Below, piece after piece: positions 16,723 to 27,600 of a stretch of 64,000 nucleotides of DNA (the stretch's first letter is position 1; every line of letters begins with the position of its first letter). The notes beneath the pieces are model-generated. The model was not told the origin of the DNA. It was given only the letters and a program-made list of their open reading frames with translations, and made no database searches. Origin of the DNA: Bacteroides sp. MSB163 (lineage in GTDB: Bacteria; Bacteroidota; Bacteroidia; Bacteroidales; Bacteroidaceae); the NCBI RefSeq assembly GCF_036416795.1, contig NZ_CP143867.1:2472001-2536000 (forward strand), read 5' to 3'. A program made the position numbers and the translations under genes.

Positions 16723-17255
16723 TATATTACTTTGATTCCATCAGGAACTTTGATTGTAGATTTTTCCATTAGTTCCTTTAACATGCTTGATATAGACTAC
16801 ACCGAATGGAATAGGGAAGGTCCTTTCCGCCCATTCCAAATCGCCAAGATGGGGAGTAATGCGAAGAGTCTTACAGCCTGCATTCACTATCTTGACATCT
16901 AAAATGTACTGTGTCATCCTGGGGGTAGGTCCGGAGGCTCATCCATGACAAAAGCTGTGCCGGAAACTGGGATAACAGTAATCACCGAAGTCTTTGTGGA
17001 TATCATCTTTACCTTTGGGAACAAAATCATCCAGTCTTGCGGCATTATGTGTTCAGTTCAGATTGAAATCTTTCATATCACGCATGGCATGGTTGTTTGT
17101 GGGATATCTCTTTCTCCGTTTGCCGCCATCATTCTAGCTACAGGTGCCACTTACGGATTCTTCGAAACGGATGCGTATGGAGGGGGCTTCCAAGGTTTGA
17201 CCGAATCCAATACGAGTTTTAAATCTCCGTGCAGTTCCCGACCATAATTTTAGCT
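16722..17255 (-). pseudogene. Decayed GH78 alpha-L-rhamnosidase remnant
   Basis: Pieces of a GH78 protein can be read on the minus strand in shifting frames: NYGRELHGDLKLVLDS and IRIRFEESVS (an N-terminal-side domain), AMRDMKDFNL, LDDFVPKGKDD, then CHG-stop-ASGPTP (TGA at 16939-16941 where the family has Trp), followed by ITPHLGDLEWAE and IPFGVVYIKHVKG, the typical C-terminal beta domain. A one-base shift in an A-run near 16760 separates the last residues STIKVPDGIKVI. The catalytic barrel is absent, so a large internal deletion joined the two ends. It lies directly downstream of the GH2 gene of the polysaccharide locus, implying that the locus once had a rhamnosidase. Confidence 0.75.
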
Positions 17256-17287
17256 CATAATAGTGATGTGTACCCCTTAAACCAAAA

Positions 17288-17322
17288 GAGGCTGAGCTCA
17301 AAAACTATTTTGAGACAGCCTC
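17288..17322. terminator. Hairpin GAGGCTG...CAGCCTC, likely terminator of the polysaccharide operon
   Basis: GAGGCTGAGCTCAAAA pairs imperfectly with TTTTGAGACAGCCTC around a 4-nt loop. It lies 190 bp downstream of the GH2 stop. The rest of 17256-17514 holds no gene that I can recognise. Confidence 0.5.
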
Positions 17323-17514
17323 ATCCTTATCAAACAATTCTTAATTAATGTCGTTTAGTTAACTTGAGCAATCGATATCCGGTATCAACCGAAGCTGTGT
17401 TCCCATGCAGATCACATTATTGACGGTTGTCAGGTTGAATAATCAATTTAGATGAAAACTATTTGTTTCAGGTTTATCGGTTTTGAGGCTTTCGTTGATT
17501 GGAATCTCCTATAG

Positions 17515-20085
17515 TCAAAGTCGTCTCACCTTAATACCTGATAAAAAGGCTTTTCCTTTTATGGTATTCAAGTTAATTGTTATACAATTATCATTGTTTT
17601 GTACTATATAACGACGTTTAAAAGCTGTGCGATAGTGTCCATAGTCGACTGGTGAGAAATTTGTTTCGACTTGTTTCCCGCAAATAGAAATATTGAAGTA
17701 CGTTTCTCCAGAATGTTTTTCTCCACTGCTCTTACCCAAAAGATTAGCTAACTGAGTTGCAGGCTTAGTGACATCAGCCATGAGCAATTCTATTTCATAA
17801 TCTCCCTGAGGCGCATCAATCTTGTACGCAAAGTTGCCCTCACGCCATGTCTGATACAATGGTCCGTCCACAGTATTGTGTATCTCTGAGGTAGTACTGT
17901 GTTCTTCTCCATCTATATATCCCCAATTACCAGAAGTATAGGGCTGGTCGGGAAGCCAGGTAAGACTACTTATATCTGAAGTATAAAAACAGTTACTTCC
18001 TACATTGATAGCCAATTCATCTCCAGCAGCAATATTAGGGAATGGTTGAAAACATATTTTCATAGCATCCTGAACTGTCTTTCCGTCATTCACACCTTGC
18101 ACTAAAATAGTTGATTCGCCTTTGGGCAGTAGCACATTGAAAATGGTATGGCAATTGAATATCTTTTGGCTTCCTACGGACTGCCCGTTAACAAACAACT
18201 CTACTTCCGGCATATTTGAATAAATTTTGATGGCCTGTGACTTGTTTGTTTCTCCCACACGAGTGTCCCAGTCTTGACTGGCTATTCTTAATATCGGAAC
18301 ATCTTTGCGCCATAAAGCTTTAAAATAATAAGCCACATCCTTCAAGGTACGATTGTTGTAGGCCACTCCTTTATTGTTTACTCTTGGCATGGATTCCTGA
18401 CGCGCTGCCACGTTGAAATCAATAAAGTTCCAATATGCGCATCCGCTTATCCATTCCGTTTCTTCAATGAATGGAAGATAATGCTCAATGTAAGTTTGTT
18501 GATATTCAATGCTGAAATCAAATGCACGTCCATTGGTGGTATGCAATCGTTTGTCACTTCCTGCACCCCACTCGCTGATTATTATCGGTTGGTTTGGATA
18601 ACGACGATGTTGGTCCTCACACCAAGCATTGAAGTCTTTTAGTTCACCCACATACCAACCGTGATAAAGATTCCACCCAACAACATCTTCTAAGTTTAGA
18701 CCTATTTCGTTGTAGAGGTTTGTCATATTGAAAGCCATCACACTTACTCTGCTGGGGTCTTCTTCTTTGAGAACTATTTCCAAACGTTGGGCCAACGCAA
18801 CGGTGCGTTTTTTGCAAGCCGGCCATTCGGGTTTGTCAACCGCAGGTGTTGTCAAGAGTATTTCATTCATATATCCCCAAGCGATAACAGACGGATGGTT
18901 GTAGTGTTGACGTATCATTTCGCGCAGATTTTGTTCGCAATTATCATCATATCCCGGTGTGTCGGGCACTATATTTATAATAGGAATTTCTTCCCATGCC
19001 AATAATCCTAATTCATCGCACATCTCTAAAACAGTATCGTCTTGCGGATAGTGTGAAATTCGAATAAAATTGCATCCTAACTCTTTCATTAAGGCGATGT
19101 CTCGACGATGTGCTTCGTCATCTAATGCTACGCCCACTGGGGCTTGATCCTGATGTCGATTGAATCCTCGCAATTTGTATGGCTTTCCGTTGAGGCTAAA
19201 GCCTTTATTGCCATCAAAGGCAAACCATCGAAAGCCTGTTTTATGTATTTTCTCGTCCAGCAGTTTGCCCGTTTTTAAGTCTGTCAATATTGTCTTTATC
19301 AGATAAAGTGACGGTGTCTCAGGAGTCCACAGGCTTGGATTTTGAATATCATCCGATATACATTCGACAGTGCGCGTTTCACCGGCCTTTAATTTTAACT
19401 TTCGATTGATGGTTTGTAGCAGTTCTCCCTCCGGACTGTAGATTGCATTTTTAACTTCCAGAGTTGTGGTTTTCAGAGCGTCATTACTCACTTCGCTACG
19501 CACTTTCAGTACACCGCTTTGCTTGTTAGTAATTGAAGCATTGATGAAGATACCATCAGAGCCCATATTGGTCATATTGAAGTGTTGTTCTGGAGTCGAG
19601 ATGAGCCACACGTCTCTATAGATACCTCCCCAGAATGTAAAATCGGCTGATATCGGCGTAATGTCTTTCCTTGAATTGTCCACTGTGATTTCAATCGTAT
19701 TCTCTTTTTGAATGTAATTGGTGATATCCATCGTGAAGGCGGTATATCCACCTGCATGACAGCCTGCTTTATTACCGTTCACACTAACCGTAGCTGCTTT
19801 GCTGGCCGCATCTACCTTCAGATAATAACGACGTCCTTTCACTATGTCAGGTAAAACAAGTGTACGCCTGTAAAGTCCTTCTCCCTGGTAGTAATTCCGT
19901 TGTTTGTAGGCATCTTGGTTAAAGGTATGGGGAAGATTGACTGACTCCCATTTCTCGTCCATAGGTTTACGAAATTCCCAATTGTCATTGATGGTTTTCA
20001 TTTCCCTTTGCGCTTGCAAAGTGGCAGTGGCAAGCATTGTTATTGCGGCAAGCACTCCTATTTTGAGCAGAATTCTATTTATCAT
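17515..20085 (-). CDS. GH2 family glycosidase (beta-galactosidase-like) with malectin-like C-terminal domain
   Basis: 856 aa from the ATG at 20085, which starts a signal peptide (MINRILLKIG...LQAQ); an upstream in-frame ATG at 20133 adds 16 polar residues and is less likely. Residue blocks show the GH2 layout: sugar-binding jelly roll (YYQGEGLYRRTL), immunoglobulin-like domain, TIM barrel (LRGFNRHQD, FIRISHYPQDD), acid/base Glu in WGYMNE and nucleophile Glu in PIIISEWGAG. The last ~170 residues (GDYEIELLMADV, VDYGHYRTAFKRR) look like a malectin-type carbohydrate module. It probably removes terminal beta-galactose or a related sugar in the periplasm. It is the last intact gene of the leftward operon. 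Confidence 0.88.
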   Translation of the reverse strand: MINRILLKIGVLAAITMLATATLQAQREMKTINDNWEFRKPMDEKWESVNLPHTFNQDAYKQRNYYQGEGLYRRTLVLPDIVKGRRYYLKVDAASKAATVSVNGNKAGCHAGGYTAFTMDITNYIQKENTIEITVDNSRKDITPISADFTFWGGIYRDVWLISTPEQHFNMTNMGSDGIFINASITNKQSGVLKVRSEVSNDALKTTTLEVKNAIYSPEGELLQTINRKLKLKAGETRTVECISDDIQNPSLWTPETPSLYLIKTILTDLKTGKLLDEKIHKTGFRWFAFDGNKGFSLNGKPYKLRGFNRHQDQAPVGVALDDEAHRRDIALMKELGCNFIRISHYPQDDTVLEMCDELGLLAWEEIPIINIVPDTPGYDDNCEQNLREMIRQHYNHPSVIAWGYMNEILLTTPAVDKPEWPACKKRTVALAQRLEIVLKEEDPSRVSVMAFNMTNLYNEIGLNLEDVVGWNLYHGWYVGELKDFNAWCEDQHRRYPNQPIIISEWGAGSDKRLHTTNGRAFDFSIEYQQTYIEHYLPFIEETEWISGCAYWNFIDFNVAARQESMPRVNNKGVAYNNRTLKDVAYYFKALWRKDVPILRIASQDWDTRVGETNKSQAIKIYSNMPEVELFVNGQSVGSQKIFNCHTIFNVLLPKGESTILVQGVNDGKTVQDAMKICFQPFPNIAAGDELAINVGSNCFYTSDISSLTWLPDQPYTSGNWGYIDGEEHSTTSEIHNTVDGPLYQTWREGNFAYKIDAPQGDYEIELLMADVTKPATQLANLLGKSSGEKHSGETYFNISICGKQVETNFSPVDYGHYRTAFKRRYIVQNNDNCITINLNTIKGKAFLSGIKVRRL

Positions 20086-20141
20086 AATCTTTTCATTATT
20101 ATTATTTGAATTTTGGCTTTTGGTCAATTTCATAATTTTTT

Positions 20142-21410
20142 TTATTGATAGTTCATGTGGAACTTCTCATAATATGTATGATCTTTAGGGAAATCCTCAC
20201 CTTCCCAAGCCTTCTTTGATGTCCATGATTCAGCTGGTGCTGTCCAGAATGAATGATCAGCCGGTAGCCCTAATGGCAAGAATGCCAATGACGCTAAATA
20301 AAGGCTTCCATTATTAGTATATACATTGGCAGTATCGGGTTGTTTGCCGTTGAAGCCAAGCGTCAGAAATCCATTTTCATTGAAATTTCGTTCATCGGCA
20401 AACATTCGTTGGATAACAGCAGTCATTGCCGCTCTTACTTGACCATTACTGAGCTCTTTAGGCAATAGCTCTTTCCAAGCTACCAAGGCTAAAGGTTGGA
20501 GTACGCCGGTTCGATAAGTGATGGAGCGCCCAAATACAGGAAATGTACCTTCAGGAGATATAAGATGTTCCAAAATTACACTGTAACGCTGCATACGCTT
20601 GGTGGCATGCAAAAATGTGGTCCCTGCCCATTCCCGTTTAATTTTTCCGCCATTGGTAAGTACTTCCATGCATTCGAATAGCATAGGGTGAATGACAAAA
20701 CTATTATAATAGTCGAATGCAAACGAAGGCCCATCCGAATACCATCCATCGCCAATGTACCATTCTGAAACTTTGCGCAAAGCAGAGTCAATACGGTAGT
20801 AGTCGGCTTTTCCTTCCACTTTGTGAAGAAAAGCTTCTATGGTTGAAGTGAAGAGTAACCAATTGGTGTACAGTGGATTGATACGCCGCAAGGAAATAAA
20901 TTGGGTTATATAGCGTTCTTTAGTGATATTGTCAAGTGGCATCCAAAGCGAATCATAACCACGGATAAAGCTTTCTGCAATATAAGCAGCATCAACTAAG
21001 GTCTGAAAATTTTCACTCCATAGTAAATAGTCTGGAGATGACGGATCAACAGCATTTTTATAACTCTTTAAAGCCCAAATCCTTAATTGCTTTCTTTGCC
21101 TGCTTTCTGCTGAATCATCATCGGGCAACGAAAGCCAGGGTGCAACTCCGGCCATCAGGCGGCCAAAACATTCCATATAAGAGACACGTTTATCGCGTCC
21201 GTCCCAAGTAGGGCTAAGTTCAAGCTGCATATTCTCCTGCAACTTTCCTTCACTCATATTGCTTAATACTGGCGCTGCCATTCGATACATGATTTTATAC
21301 CACATCTCACGGTCTGATATTTCTTTCCCTTTTTTCTTCTGTTTAGCACATAAGTCGGCAGAAGAAAATAAAAATAATATTGTAAACAAATATAAAGTAA
21401 TCTTATTCAT
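20142..21410 (-). CDS. DUF2264 domain protein, secreted
   Basis: 422 aa with a signal peptide (MNKITLYLFTILFLFSSADLC). The conserved start of the domain is WYKIMYRMAAPVLSNM, then RVSYMECFGRLMAGVAPWL, and a later WYSDGPSFAFDYYNSFVIH block. DUF2264 proteins are (alpha/alpha)-toroid-like and are common in polysaccharide loci for uronate- or rhamnose-containing glycans; no activity is assigned by me. It lies 12 bp downstream of the GH105-type gene and 57 bp upstream of GH2, so it is cotranscribed. Confidence 0.82.
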   Translation of the reverse strand: MNKITLYLFTILFLFSSADLCAKQKKKGKEISDREMWYKIMYRMAAPVLSNMSEGKLQENMQLELSPTWDGRDKRVSYMECFGRLMAGVAPWLSLPDDDSAESRQRKQLRIWALKSYKNAVDPSSPDYLLWSENFQTLVDAAYIAESFIRGYDSLWMPLDNITKERYITQFISLRRINPLYTNWLLFTSTIEAFLHKVEGKADYYRIDSALRKVSEWYIGDGWYSDGPSFAFDYYNSFVIHPMLFECMEVLTNGGKIKREWAGTTFLHATKRMQRYSVILEHLISPEGTFPVFGRSITYRTGVLQPLALVAWKELLPKELSNGQVRAAMTAVIQRMFADERNFNENGFLTLGFNGKQPDTANVYTNNGSLYLASLAFLPLGLPADHSFWTAPAESWTSKKAWEGEDFPKDHTYYEKFHMNYQ

Positions 21411-21422
21411 CTAATTATTTTT

Positions 21423-22547
21423 TTATTTTAAAAAGCGTACCCGTTCGCAAGCGGCGAGCAAAAACACTCCCACTCCAAAATTGTAATATGAATCTGCATC
21501 AACTATTTGTCCAGGGATGGCCTTTTCGCCGATAGGTTGAATATATCCTATCTTTCCATCAGCTTGTAATGCCACAGTTTTTAGGTATTTCCATGATTTT
21601 TCTGCTATTGGTAAATAGGTGTTCGCATCAAGTAGTCCATTATTAATTCCCCACAGATAACTGTAGGTAAAAAGGGCTGTTCCGCTTGTCTCAGCTCCCG
21701 GCGCTTGGTTAGGATCAATAAGGCTGCGTGTCCAATATCCTTCGGGTTGCTGGCAGGTAGCCAAAGCTTTAGCCATGGCTTGGTATCGAGCAATATATTC
21801 TGGGCGGTATTTGTCGTTAGTCGGCAATTGTTTCAATACTTTAGCTAATGCAGCGAATGCCCATCCATTTCCACGTGCCCAAAAATCCTTTTTACCATTA
21901 ATTGTCTGATGAACTGGATATAAATATTTGGCATCCCGATAGTAAAGTCCGGCTTCGGTGTCATACATTATACTATCTGTAGTTGCTAAATATTGATACA
22001 ACTTTTCCAGATACAATGGATTCTGTGTTATGTCATACATCTTCACCATGACTGGCATTACCATGTAAAGGGCATCTACCCAATGCCAGTAATCAAGTTT
22101 AAGTGTAGACATTTGATATTCCATCACTTCTCGGGCACGGGCTATTTTCATTGTGTCTGCATTAAGTTTATATAGATCCGCGTAGGTCTGAAAGCAGATT
22201 TGCCAATCTCCAAAAAGCACATATTCCGGTGTTTCACCATAAGTGCTTAGCCATTCTGACTTATTGTTGCCAGTAGCACCTTTCCATTGATTGTATTCAG
22301 CCCAATCAATGGAATATTGCATATAGCTTTTATTTCCGGTCAGCGCATAAACTTCCATATTTCCGGTATGATAAACGGCGTCATCCCAAAATGAGCGGAC
22401 TTGTGCTTTGTGGGTAGATTGATATTGCTGATTTACTCGATGGATAATCTCCAACACTTCTTCTGCGGTTTCAGTACTTTCTTTCTTATTGTTGCATGAA
22501 GCAACTAATAATATAAGAATTCCTAATATATATTTTATGTAATGCAT
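21423..22547 (-). CDS. GH88/GH105 unsaturated glucuronyl/rhamnogalacturonyl hydrolase, lipoprotein
   Basis: 374 aa with a lipoprotein signal (MHYIKYILGILILLVASC). Motifs of the GH88/GH105 (alpha/alpha)6 barrel: WAEYNQWKG, YWHWVDALYMVMP carrying the presumed catalytic Asp, and DFWARGNGWAFAALAKVL. The family removes the unsaturated uronic acid left by polysaccharide lyases, by hydration of the double bond. In this context the best guess is unsaturated rhamnogalacturonyl hydrolase. It requires a lyase, but no lyase is in this operon; the one at 56.5-58.6 kb is the nearest. Confidence 0.85.
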   Translation of the reverse strand: MHYIKYILGILILLVASCNNKKESTETAEEVLEIIHRVNQQYQSTHKAQVRSFWDDAVYHTGNMEVYALTGNKSYMQYSIDWAEYNQWKGATGNNKSEWLSTYGETPEYVLFGDWQICFQTYADLYKLNADTMKIARAREVMEYQMSTLKLDYWHWVDALYMVMPVMVKMYDITQNPLYLEKLYQYLATTDSIMYDTEAGLYYRDAKYLYPVHQTINGKKDFWARGNGWAFAALAKVLKQLPTNDKYRPEYIARYQAMAKALATCQQPEGYWTRSLIDPNQAPGAETSGTALFTYSYLWGINNGLLDANTYLPIAEKSWKYLKTVALQADGKIGYIQPIGEKAIPGQIVDADSYYNFGVGVFLLAACERVRFLK

Positions 22548-22684
22548 ATTTCGGTTAATGGTTGATTAATAGTATAGTAGACTTATCTCATAAAAAGCTA
22601 CACTTAAAAAATGAATTGATGCAATTCTATTGACGATTATATCTTTATTAATAGAGCTTGCACCAATTCATTTTTCTATGCAGA

Positions 22685-24625
22685 TTATTGCTCATCGGCA
22701 ACAGCTTCTTCCCAAGTTTTCCATTTCTCAACTGATGGGTTATAGCCATCATAACCAGGATTCTGACTCAGTTCACCTAATAAATTTGCATCAATGGCGC
22801 TTTGTGGTATGGGCCAGTTGATATTGTGGCGTCCCATAGTGTATTTACGCCCTTTTACTATTGGAGCATCGGGCTTATTATAATAATTGTTGTACTTGCA
22901 GATGCGATGCCACCAAAAACTGTCTTCATGAAGTTTATTTATATCATAAGTCTTTCCTTCGTTGTCAGGTTTCCCACTCAAGGCCAAGGAATACGAAATG
23001 CGGCTTAGTTCAGTAAATCTCCATTCTTCCATATAAAGTTCGCGAGCACGTTCATCCACAATGTTATCTATATCAACTTTGGAATAGAGGATTTTGCATT
23101 TTGCACGTTTGCGGATGGCATTGACGTCTGCCGTAGCTTCTTCAATATTGCCCAAGTAGTAATTAGCTTCTGCACGTAGCAGATAAGTTTCGGCCAATCG
23201 GTACAAATAAAAATCAGCGTATCCGCTACCCTGATAATTATTAAGGTTAGCAGCTTCATCTTCGGGAGATTCTGACCATGTTTTGTAGTGTGGCCAGTCA
23301 AACCAAGTACGTATGGTGTCACTACAAAGAATCTGTTTTTCTCCTTTTTCATTGATGTGGATATAGCTTAGGTTCTGGCCATAGTATGCTGAGTTCGGAT
23401 TGTTGTATTTGATATCTTCCATATGTACCCAGTTGCCCACTTGAGAGTTATGCCTCAGATCACCGTCATCATGTGTATTATTCAGATACCACAATGAATT
23501 CTCGGCAAAATAGGTGGGGCGCACAACCCCCACACCGCGTCCGAGAGCCCTGTTATAGTCTAATGTGGCGTCATAAGAAGCATTTGTCAAGGCAAAACGA
23601 TCTACTGCCAGCTTATTATCAGGAGTAGAAATGGAGTTCGAATTCCACCAAGGCACCATGTTACGCATTGTACGTGTACGAATACCGGAGTCGGACCCGT
23701 AGCGATTGGGCATTACCAATATAGCTTCCGTATTGGCGGCAATGGTCTTGTTGTTGCCTTGGTGTAAGTTCCAGATCACATTGTTTGTAATGTTCCAAGT
23801 AGCTGGATTGGGGTTTGAGAAGGTACCGAAAGTTTCTGTCATTAATGCATAACCTGACTTGTCTATCAGTATATCAGCTTGTTCTTTGGCTTTCTGAAAC
23901 TCCCCCATAGCCAAATAGCACTTAATCAGCAACTGTCGGCATGCCCCCTTATTAATCATGCCAATATAAGTCATATCCTTCTGTTCGGGCACATGCTGCA
24001 CTGCAAATTCCATATCCTGTACCAGTTTCTTGATGATGGCCTCACGCTTTGTGCTTTTATAGTTTTGTTTAGGCTTGTCAATGATTTTAGAAACAAAAGG
24101 TATATCGCCAAACTGGAAACAAAGATTCAAGTATCGGTATGCACGGTGAAAATAAGCTCGGCCTAAATATTCGCTTTTGGTTGTTTCATCCAGTCCTTCA
24201 ACCTTGTCAATGTAACTGATGATTGTGTTGGCGTATTTAATGCCATTGTAGGTCTCTCCCCAAAAGATGACAAGGCGATTCTGGTCGAAGTTATACCAAC
24301 CATTATTGGGAGTGAAGCGTTCGTTAATATCACTGAATATAAGAGCATCATCTGTTTTGGATGCTACAGCTAGGTCTGAAAATAAATATTCGCTCATTAA
24401 GGGAAGCATCAGGTCGCAAGCTTCCGTGTTAGTCCAATAGGCACGTAATGCTTTATCTGCCGAAGCCAAAGCTGAATTGAGCCCTTCTACTGTGCTGAAT
24501 GTTACCGAAGGTTCATAAAGTGAAAGCGGATCAGGTTTCAGGAAGTCGTCAGAGCAACTCACAGAGGATAATTGAATACAAACAATTCCAATTAATATCC
24601 TAAATATGTTTATATAGTTTTTCAT
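22685..24625 (-). CDS. SusD-like surface glycan-binding lipoprotein (RagB/SusD family)
   Basis: 646 aa. Lipoprotein signal MKNYINIFRILIGIVCIQLSSVSC, then SDDFLKPDP, the classical start of SusD homologues. Tetratricopeptide-like helices follow (YLGRAYFHRAYRYLNL, GACRQLLIKCYLAMGEF), with the late LYRLAETYLLRAEANY and MEEWRFTELSRI blocks. SusD proteins cap the SusC barrel and bind the glycan outside the cell. It lies 14 bp downstream of susC. The 137-bp gap before the GH105 gene contains an inverted repeat (ATGAATTGATGCAA against TTGCACCAATTCAT, 22610-22674), possibly a partial terminator that lowers downstream expression. Confidence 0.95.
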   Translation of the reverse strand: MKNYINIFRILIGIVCIQLSSVSCSDDFLKPDPLSLYEPSVTFSTVEGLNSALASADKALRAYWTNTEACDLMLPLMSEYLFSDLAVASKTDDALIFSDINERFTPNNGWYNFDQNRLVIFWGETYNGIKYANTIISYIDKVEGLDETTKSEYLGRAYFHRAYRYLNLCFQFGDIPFVSKIIDKPKQNYKSTKREAIIKKLVQDMEFAVQHVPEQKDMTYIGMINKGACRQLLIKCYLAMGEFQKAKEQADILIDKSGYALMTETFGTFSNPNPATWNITNNVIWNLHQGNNKTIAANTEAILVMPNRYGSDSGIRTRTMRNMVPWWNSNSISTPDNKLAVDRFALTNASYDATLDYNRALGRGVGVVRPTYFAENSLWYLNNTHDDGDLRHNSQVGNWVHMEDIKYNNPNSAYYGQNLSYIHINEKGEKQILCSDTIRTWFDWPHYKTWSESPEDEAANLNNYQGSGYADFYLYRLAETYLLRAEANYYLGNIEEATADVNAIRKRAKCKILYSKVDIDNIVDERARELYMEEWRFTELSRISYSLALSGKPDNEGKTYDINKLHEDSFWWHRICKYNNYYNKPDAPIVKGRKYTMGRHNINWPIPQSAIDANLLGELSQNPGYDGYNPSVEKWKTWEEAVADEQ

Positions 24626-24639
24626 AATTCGTTATACTT

Positions 24640-27600
24640 TTAAAATGTTAAGTTAATTCCGAGTGAATAAGTGCGTGGGGCTAAACCGCCGGTTTCAGGA
24701 TCACCATATTCCCATTCTTTGCTCCAAGTTGCTACGTTGCGGACAGTAGCAAATACTTTGGCATTCAGAATCTTATATTTCTCAAGAAATTCCTGGGGTA
24801 TGTTATAAGCTACTGAGATATTTTCCAAACGAATAAATGAACGGTCGATAACGCGTGCAGGAGCAGATATGCCGGTAGGGCCCTGTGCGCTTAGCCGTGC
24901 ATAGGTATTAGTCGGATTGTCCACAGTCCAGTATTTCTTGGTGTATACATTTCGGCAATTTGTTATCTGTGAATAGCTGTTATCATTGTTGAGATAGTTG
25001 GTATCAAGGCTTTTGTGCCCCATATATGAATACATATTGAATGAAAAACTCCAATTCTTATAAATAGTGAAGTTATTTCTCAGTGACCAATGTACAGGAG
25101 GCGTGGTTTCACCCATAAATTGCTTGTCTTTATTGTTGTAAACCGGAGTCACACTTCCATCAGCATTTACTTTGTCATCGGCTGTATAGATATTTTGCAC
25201 TTTCGGGTCACCTGGGCGCTGACCATATTTGGCTGCCTCTTCTACTTCGTCCTTTTGCCAAATGCCAGTAACCTTATAATCCCAAATAGCACTGACAGGA
25301 TGTCCGATGAACCAACCGTTGGTTACATCGTCGCGCTCTTTGGTCGTTGTGTTTCCTGCCGCATCTATAATTGTTTCAGACTCCCCATAAAGTTTCTTGA
25401 TAGTGTTTTTATTGACAGACAGGGTAAACCCTGTTTCCCATTTAAAGTTCTCTTTTTCAATGTTACGCGAATTGATTGATAATTCAAAGCCACGGTTCTC
25501 AATTCTACCTAGATTGGTGGTAATAGAATTGAATCCTGTGAAGCTGGGCAAAGACTGGTTCATAATCATATCGGTAGTAGGCATCACGTAGTATTCCAAA
25601 CTTGCATTGATGCGATTATTCAAAAATCCCAAATCGAGACCGATGTTCCAAGAGGTGGTTTTTTCCCATTGTAAATTAGGATTAGCCAGTCGGCTCACGA
25701 AAAGATATTTTAAGTCCATCAAAGCGCCAGAGGCTGCATTTATGTATCCCTGTGTATATTTGCCCAAAGATAGGTTGGCTAATGCCAAATACGAATCAGC
25801 TAAACTGCGATTACCATTCTGGCCAAATGACAGGCGCAACTTACCTGAACTTAATGGTTTCCAGGCCCAGAATTTCTCATTAGTGAAAGTCCATGCTAAT
25901 GCTCCGGAAAAGAAGTTGGCGTAAGGATTGGTTGTTCCGAATGCCGAATAGCCATCGCGCCTGAAGGAGAATGTAGCCATATAAGTATCATTGTATGAAT
26001 AAAACAAGCGGGCTAAATAGCCACAAGCTGTTTCACGTGTGTCTGTAGAGCTAAATGAACTCAGATTCTTGTCGCCATTGGCTGTGCCGTGCAATCCCAA
26101 AGCTTCTGACGGCAAGATGTTGCGGGCGATAATTTCGTCTGCCCATGATTGCCGCTCTTCCGCTTCTTGTACTAAGGTCAGGATCGTGTGATGTTTTTTA
26201 GCCCACGTATAATCCCAGGTAATGGTGTTGTTAAGCGACCAGTCAAACCGCTTGCCCTGATTGCGAGTAACGCGATTATGAGTTTCGGCTTGCCAGTCAG
26301 GATGCTGAGACGATTGATAATAACGGTTGTGATAGTATTGGTATCGGGGTGCGACATTGAATTGGTATGTAATGCCAAAAGGTAATGTCACTTTTGAATT
26401 AAGTATGCTGTTAAGCACCATGTATCCACGGTCAAGATCCATATATTGGCGGTCATAGTCAAAATTATATCCTTTCCAATAAGCATTTTCTCCCATAGGG
26501 TGGGGTACTAACTCTCCGTTGTCGCCATATGGTGTAGTAAATGGACTGTTATCCAATATTTGGCTTTCCCAGTTGGTTGCAATATCCCCATCCGTACGAT
26601 TCTGAAAATTGATGTTGGCACCCACACTGAGCCAAGGGGTTATTTGGGTATCAAGTTTGATATTTGAACGTACTGCACTATATTCATTACCTCTTGCTAC
26701 ACCTTCGTTTGAAAGATAGCCCAATGAGATGTAATAATTTACTTTTTTAGAGTTCCCGGAAACGCTGACATTATAATCTTGGTTCAAGCCCGTGTGGAAA
26801 GAGTGGTCATACCAATCGAAGGTTCGTCCCAATAGAAAATTATTCAGTGTTATGTCACTGGCTTGCAGTCCCAAACGTCTTCCCCAGATTTCCTCTATGC
26901 TCATAGATTCGTCCTGTTTGGTTTGAGCTTTCCAGGCATCTAATGTGATGCCATGCTTATTCAAATTAGCCTCAGTGGGGCGATTGTAATATCCTGACGG
27001 CGTATTGCCCGTCTGATATGCTTCGTATTTTCCTGTTTGGGGATTTACACCATAAGTGTCTGTTATGTAAAAATCTTCGCGATATTTCAAGTATCCGTCT
27101 GCATCATACACTTTTCGGTTATCGCCAATTGTGACGAAACCTACATTTGCGCTGAAGTTGATAACAGGCTTCTCAGAACGACCCTTTTTTGTCGTTACGA
27201 TAACTACGCCATTTGCAGCCTTGGCACCATATACAGCGGCTGAAGAAGCGTCTTTCAAAACATCAATCTGGCTGATGTCGTTAGGGTTGATTTCAGACAG
27301 TTCACCATAAAAGATCATGCCGTCCAGTATAATCAGTGGGTCGTTGTGTCCTCCATCTGAATAGACAGAACGCTGTCCACGTACCTGCATGGAACCGCCT
27401 CCTTTAGCCGAACCATCGAAGCCTATACGTAGTCCGGCTGTTCCACGCAGCACATCTTGTACCGTTTTGGGAGCCTCGTTTGAAAGTTCTGCGGGGCGGA
27501 CCTGAGACACAGCACCGGTCAGATCTTTTTTCTTCATGGTGCCATATCCTATTACCACCACTTCATCCAGCATCTCAGTGTCTTCTTTCAGAATGATATT

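Noticed and set aside
16945..17247. Plus-strand open frame of 100 codons in the GH78 remnant
   Set aside because: The minus strand carries recognisable GH78 fragments, so the plus frame is chance.
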